Shown here: in pieces, positions 11,754 to 14,488 of the stretch | Position numbering within the stretch: the stretch's first letter is position 1 | Layout of the letters: every line of letters begins with the position of its first letter | Assembly (NCBI GenBank): GCA_964517495.1 | Contig: CAZFER010000109.1 | Location: 1-14,488, forward strand | Reading direction: 5' to 3' | Source of the DNA: CAZFER01 sp964517495 | GTDB lineage: Bacteria > Hinthialibacterota > Hinthialibacteria > Hinthialibacterales > Hinthialibacteraceae | Length of the DNA stretch: 14,488 nucleotides | Notes under the pieces: generated by a model | The model's database searches: none | What the model saw: only the letters and a program-made list of their open reading frames with translations | Told to the model about the DNA's origin: nothing | Program-made: the position numbers and the translations under genes

Positions 11754-14312
11754 ATGGTAACAGTGGAAGAGTTGAATGACTTGCGCCAGCGGGCGCAGTG
11801 GAAAGAATTGAAAGAGAAATGCCAGGAACATCTTAAATCTCAGCCTAATACCACCTTTGCCCTAAGAGCCTTGGCTCAATCCCTGGAGAAATTAGAGGAA
11901 AAGAACAACGAATATGAAGGCGTTTTGGTTCGGTTGTTGGAGTTGAAAGACCGGCAAACTGAAATAGCCCTTAAACTTGGCCGTTATTACAGGGATATCA
12001 ACGAAAACGAAGAAGCCATTCGCCATTTGGAGATTGCCCTCCAATCTGCCGCTGATGAACGGCAGTATGATGAACTCGAAGAGATATGGTTGGAACTGGC
12101 GGATTTGGCGCCTTTTAACATTCCGTTCTTCATGCAAATTACCCAGCAGTTAGAGGGATACAAACAGTACCAACGAGCCGCCACCCTTTTGCAGATGTTG
12201 TTACCCATATGTGAAGACAACCAGGATTGGAAAAATCGATTAAACATCCTGCGGCAAATCTTGAAATACACCCCCAAAGATGAATCATTGCGGGAACCAA
12301 TTGTTGACACCCTTCGAAAACTTCATGAAGATAATCTCCAAATAGAACGTGTATTGGATCATTCCAACATTCGCTCGGATCGGCCTCTTCCTGAGGCGTT
12401 GGAGGAAGTGGAACTGTTGGTTCGCTTTCTTCCTGATTCATATGTACGGCATCCGGATTGGGGTATTGGGCGTGTGAAGGATTTGGATATGAGCGCCAAC
12501 CGGGTGATAATCAATTTTCAGCGAAAACGTAACCACAAGATGGATTTGCAAATGGCCAGTACTGCGGTGGAATCGTTGGCGCGGGATGATTTTCGTGTAC
12601 TTCGAATCGTGGATTCGGAGCGGATAACCAATTTGATCAAAGAGGATCCGGTTGAACTTGTTAAGATTATGCTAAGAAGTTTTGGGGGAACCATTACAGC
12701 GAAAGAAATCAAGGAATACATGGTCCCCAGTTGTATAGCAGCGCGAAATTGGACTTCGTGGTGGTCAAACACCAGTTCGGCGATTCGGCGTGACTCTTAT
12801 ATTGCTGTTTCTGGGGGGTCAAACAAACGTTACACCCTTCGTGAACAAGCCGCCAGTGATGAAGATGAATTGCTGAAGCGATTTGATGAGACCAAAGCGG
12901 CTCACTCAAAAGTTGACATCATCTATGACTATTTGCGAACCACCAAAAAGAACGATATTCATGCGCATGTGATTCGCCACTTTTCAAAGAAGCTGCATGC
13001 AATTGCACCTCGCCGGCCCAGCCATGCGGAACGGGCTGAGCTGTATTTTACCAATGAAGATTTAAAAGATTATGGCGAGGATGTTGAATCGATTTCGAAT
13101 GAGATTTTGGATAAAACCCTGGAGAACATTGAGCATGCGCTTAAACATCTTGAGCATCTTCGGTTTAAATCTCATCAATGGCGCTATGCCCAACGGTTTA
13201 AGGAGATTTACCCTGAAAAGTGGCCTCAGCACTTCAAGACTCTATTGCTGGGACCTAACATCCAAATTCGGGATGAATTGGCAAAAACTCTGGAAAAAGA
13301 AGGTCATCATGATCTGTTATCTGATGTGGTAGATATTACTCTGAGTGACTTTCGAAAGTTACCATCCACGTTTATATGGTTATCGAGCAGGTCGTTGTCG
13401 GATTCCATTACATGGCTGGATGGAAAGATTCAAAACGCGGTGATTATCGATCGGTTGTTGCTCTTGGTTGACTTTTTGACCAGCCAGGCCAAACGACGTG
13501 AAAAGGATGAAGCGGCGTGGTTGCGAAAAGTGGCTTCGGATGCGCGGGATATCATACGCAAAAATCGTTACTCGCTCTTTAAGGAACACATTCAAGAGGC
13601 GGGTGAAAGTTTGGCTCAGTCGATTTACCGGCGTGCCCAAACCAACGAAGGAATCGATAAAACCACCGCGATGGATTTGACCACCATTGTCCGGGCGCGG
13701 TTCCCTAACCTTTTCCAGCAAGCAACAGAGGAGGAATCCGCCATTCCAGAAGGTTTGCTTTGTTTGAAGGCTTCGTTGGAGCGGAAACAAGCCTTGTTGA
13801 AACGATTGATCGAGCAGGAGCTCCCGGCCGTGGTTCAAGAGATCGAAACCGCTCGTGGGCATGGTGATTTAAAGGAAAACGCTGAATATCATGCCGCCAA
13901 GGATAAGCAAAAATTGCTTGCTTCGCAAACGGGTGAATTGCAAGAGCAAGTTCAAATGGCGCGGACGGTTGATTTGGAACAGATCGCGACGGACAGGATT
14001 GGGTTTGGCACCCGGTTTCGCCTTTCGCCCACCGGTTCAGACCGGATTGAGGAATATGTTATGTTAGGGCCGTGGGAATCTGATCCGGATAATGGAATCT
14101 TATCCTATCAAGCACCTTTTGCCCGAGGATTTATGGGCAAAACGGTTGGCGAGACGGTGGGAATCGAACTCCCCATGCATACGGGGCAATATGAGATTGT
14201 TTCTAACGAGAAGATTTCTCAGGAAGAGATTAATCAGATTATTGAACGGATGGATCAGCAGGCAAGCAACTTCCGTTCGGAGAAGGCAGAAGAAGTGGAA
14301 GTGAATAGTTAG
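11754..14312 (+). CDS. greA: TPR-containing long transcript-cleavage factor GreA
   Basis: An 852-aa cytoplasmic protein ending in a full GreA: N-terminal coiled coil with the acidic tip GDLKENAEYHAA (D705 and E708, the catalytic pair that stimulates RNA polymerase to cleave backtracked transcripts), then the FKBP-like C-domain with GFMGKTVGET. Normal GreA has about 158 aa, so some 670 residues are added in front. Residues 1-200 are helical TPR-like repeats. About 228-290 is a small beta domain starting YVRHPDWGIGRV (230-241), recalling the CarD/TRCF polymerase-binding fold. About 300-360 contains AKEIKEYM and WTSWW (333-337), seen in long GreA proteins. About 380-660 is a helical linker. Long GreA proteins are known in Chlamydiae and Spirochaetes. 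The ATG has AAGG about 10 bases upstream. It is monocistronic, with its own terminator. Confidence 0.88.
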   Translation: MVTVEELNDLRQRAQWKELKEKCQEHLKSQPNTTFALRALAQSLEKLEEKNNEYEGVLVRLLELKDRQTEIALKLGRYYRDINENEEAIRHLEIALQSAADERQYDELEEIWLELADLAPFNIPFFMQITQQLEGYKQYQRAATLLQMLLPICEDNQDWKNRLNILRQILKYTPKDESLREPIVDTLRKLHEDNLQIERVLDHSNIRSDRPLPEALEEVELLVRFLPDSYVRHPDWGIGRVKDLDMSANRVIINFQRKRNHKMDLQMASTAVESLARDDFRVLRIVDSERITNLIKEDPVELVKIMLRSFGGTITAKEIKEYMVPSCIAARNWTSWWSNTSSAIRRDSYIAVSGGSNKRYTLREQAASDEDELLKRFDETKAAHSKVDIIYDYLRTTKKNDIHAHVIRHFSKKLHAIAPRRPSHAERAELYFTNEDLKDYGEDVESISNEILDKTLENIEHALKHLEHLRFKSHQWRYAQRFKEIYPEKWPQHFKTLLLGPNIQIRDELAKTLEKEGHHDLLSDVVDITLSDFRKLPSTFIWLSSRSLSDSITWLDGKIQNAVIIDRLLLLVDFLTSQAKRREKDEAAWLRKVASDARDIIRKNRYSLFKEHIQEAGESLAQSIYRRAQTNEGIDKTTAMDLTTIVRARFPNLFQQATEEESAIPEGLLCLKASLERKQALLKRLIEQELPAVVQEIETARGHGDLKENAEYHAAKDKQKLLASQTGELQEQVQMARTVDLEQIATDRIGFGTRFRLSPTGSDRIEEYVMLGPWESDPDNGILSYQAPFARGFMGKTVGETVGIELPMHTGQYEIVSNEKISQEEINQIIERMDQQASNFRSEKAEEVEVNS

Positions 14313-14330
14313 AATAATGTAATATTATAA

Positions 14331-14366
14331 AAAGGGGCAGTTTAGATTGAACCTGCCCCTTTTTTT
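14331..14366 (+). terminator. Rho-independent terminator after the GreA gene
   Basis: Stem AAAGGGGCAG / CTGCCCCTTT with loop TTTAGATTGAAC, then a run of seven T (14360-14366). It lies 18 bp after the stop codon and, with A on the left side, may work in both directions. Confidence 0.92.
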
Positions 14367-14488
14367 GTTGCACGAAATGTTTCTGCGAATATAAACATTG
14401 GCACCCACCTCATTTCAAAACCTTTCTTGCCTTTCCTTAACATCCACGGTAGCCTGATTCCAAATCACTTATACTGAATCGCATCAGA

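Noticed and set aside
13380..13862. 160-codon antisense open frame inside the GreA gene
   Set aside because: It lies opposite well-supported GreA coding sequence; composition explains the absence of stops.
14400..14488. Possible C-terminus of a minus-strand gene entering from the right edge
   Set aside because: Only 16 codons are open before a stop and nothing is recognisable.
1..14488. CRISPR arrays, tRNA, rRNA, IS transposases
   Set aside because: No regularly spaced identical repeats, tRNA-like cloverleaf, rRNA sequence or transposase frame was seen.

Overview
This is a chromosomal window from a bacterium that is probably uncultured and Gram-negative. The inference rests on Sec signal peptides on two large acidic secreted proteins, a sigma-54-type response regulator, and a very long TPR-GreA protein of the kind known from Chlamydiae, Spirochaetes and related lineages. 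Coding DNA is of middling GC and the long intergenic regions are strongly AT-rich. I cannot name a genus; a PVC/FCB-like candidate phylum is only a guess.

Layout. (1) 1-294 is non-coding, with two related REP-like palindromes and a perfect 7-bp hairpin, ahead of an NtrC-family response regulator (295-1719). (2) 1720-7662 is a tandem duplication of one complete transcription unit. Each copy has about 330 bp of related upstream DNA, a near-consensus sigma-70 promoter, a 5'-leader stem-loop, a strong Shine-Dalgarno, a secreted multidomain beta-sandwich protein (770 and 874 aa) and a GC-rich intrinsic terminator. (3) A cyclase/kynurenine-formamidase-like hydrolase (7735-8358, +) converges on and overlaps by 23 bp a DapA/NAL-family aldolase (8336-9232, -). 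(4) Also on the minus strand are pheA (chorismate mutase-prephenate dehydratase, best started at a TTG at 10569) and an Smg/DUF494 protein (10771-11226). An inverted pair of GC-rich hairpin repeats lies between pheA and the aldolase. (5) After a 527-bp divergent intergenic region comes an 852-aa TPR + GreA fusion (11754-14312) with its own terminator.

How the genes work together. The duplicated secreted proteins look like a highly expressed surface or matrix module: strong promoter, leader hairpin, strong ribosome site and strong terminator. Whether the upstream sigma-54 activator controls anything here is doubtful, because I see no -24/-12 promoter. The metabolic genes are housekeeping or accessory enzymes with no obvious common pathway. 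The most interesting material is the duplicated promoter/leader cassette with its palindrome over the -35 box, the modular difference and apparent gene conversion between the two secreted paralogues, and the multidomain GreA with a putative RNA-polymerase-anchoring domain.
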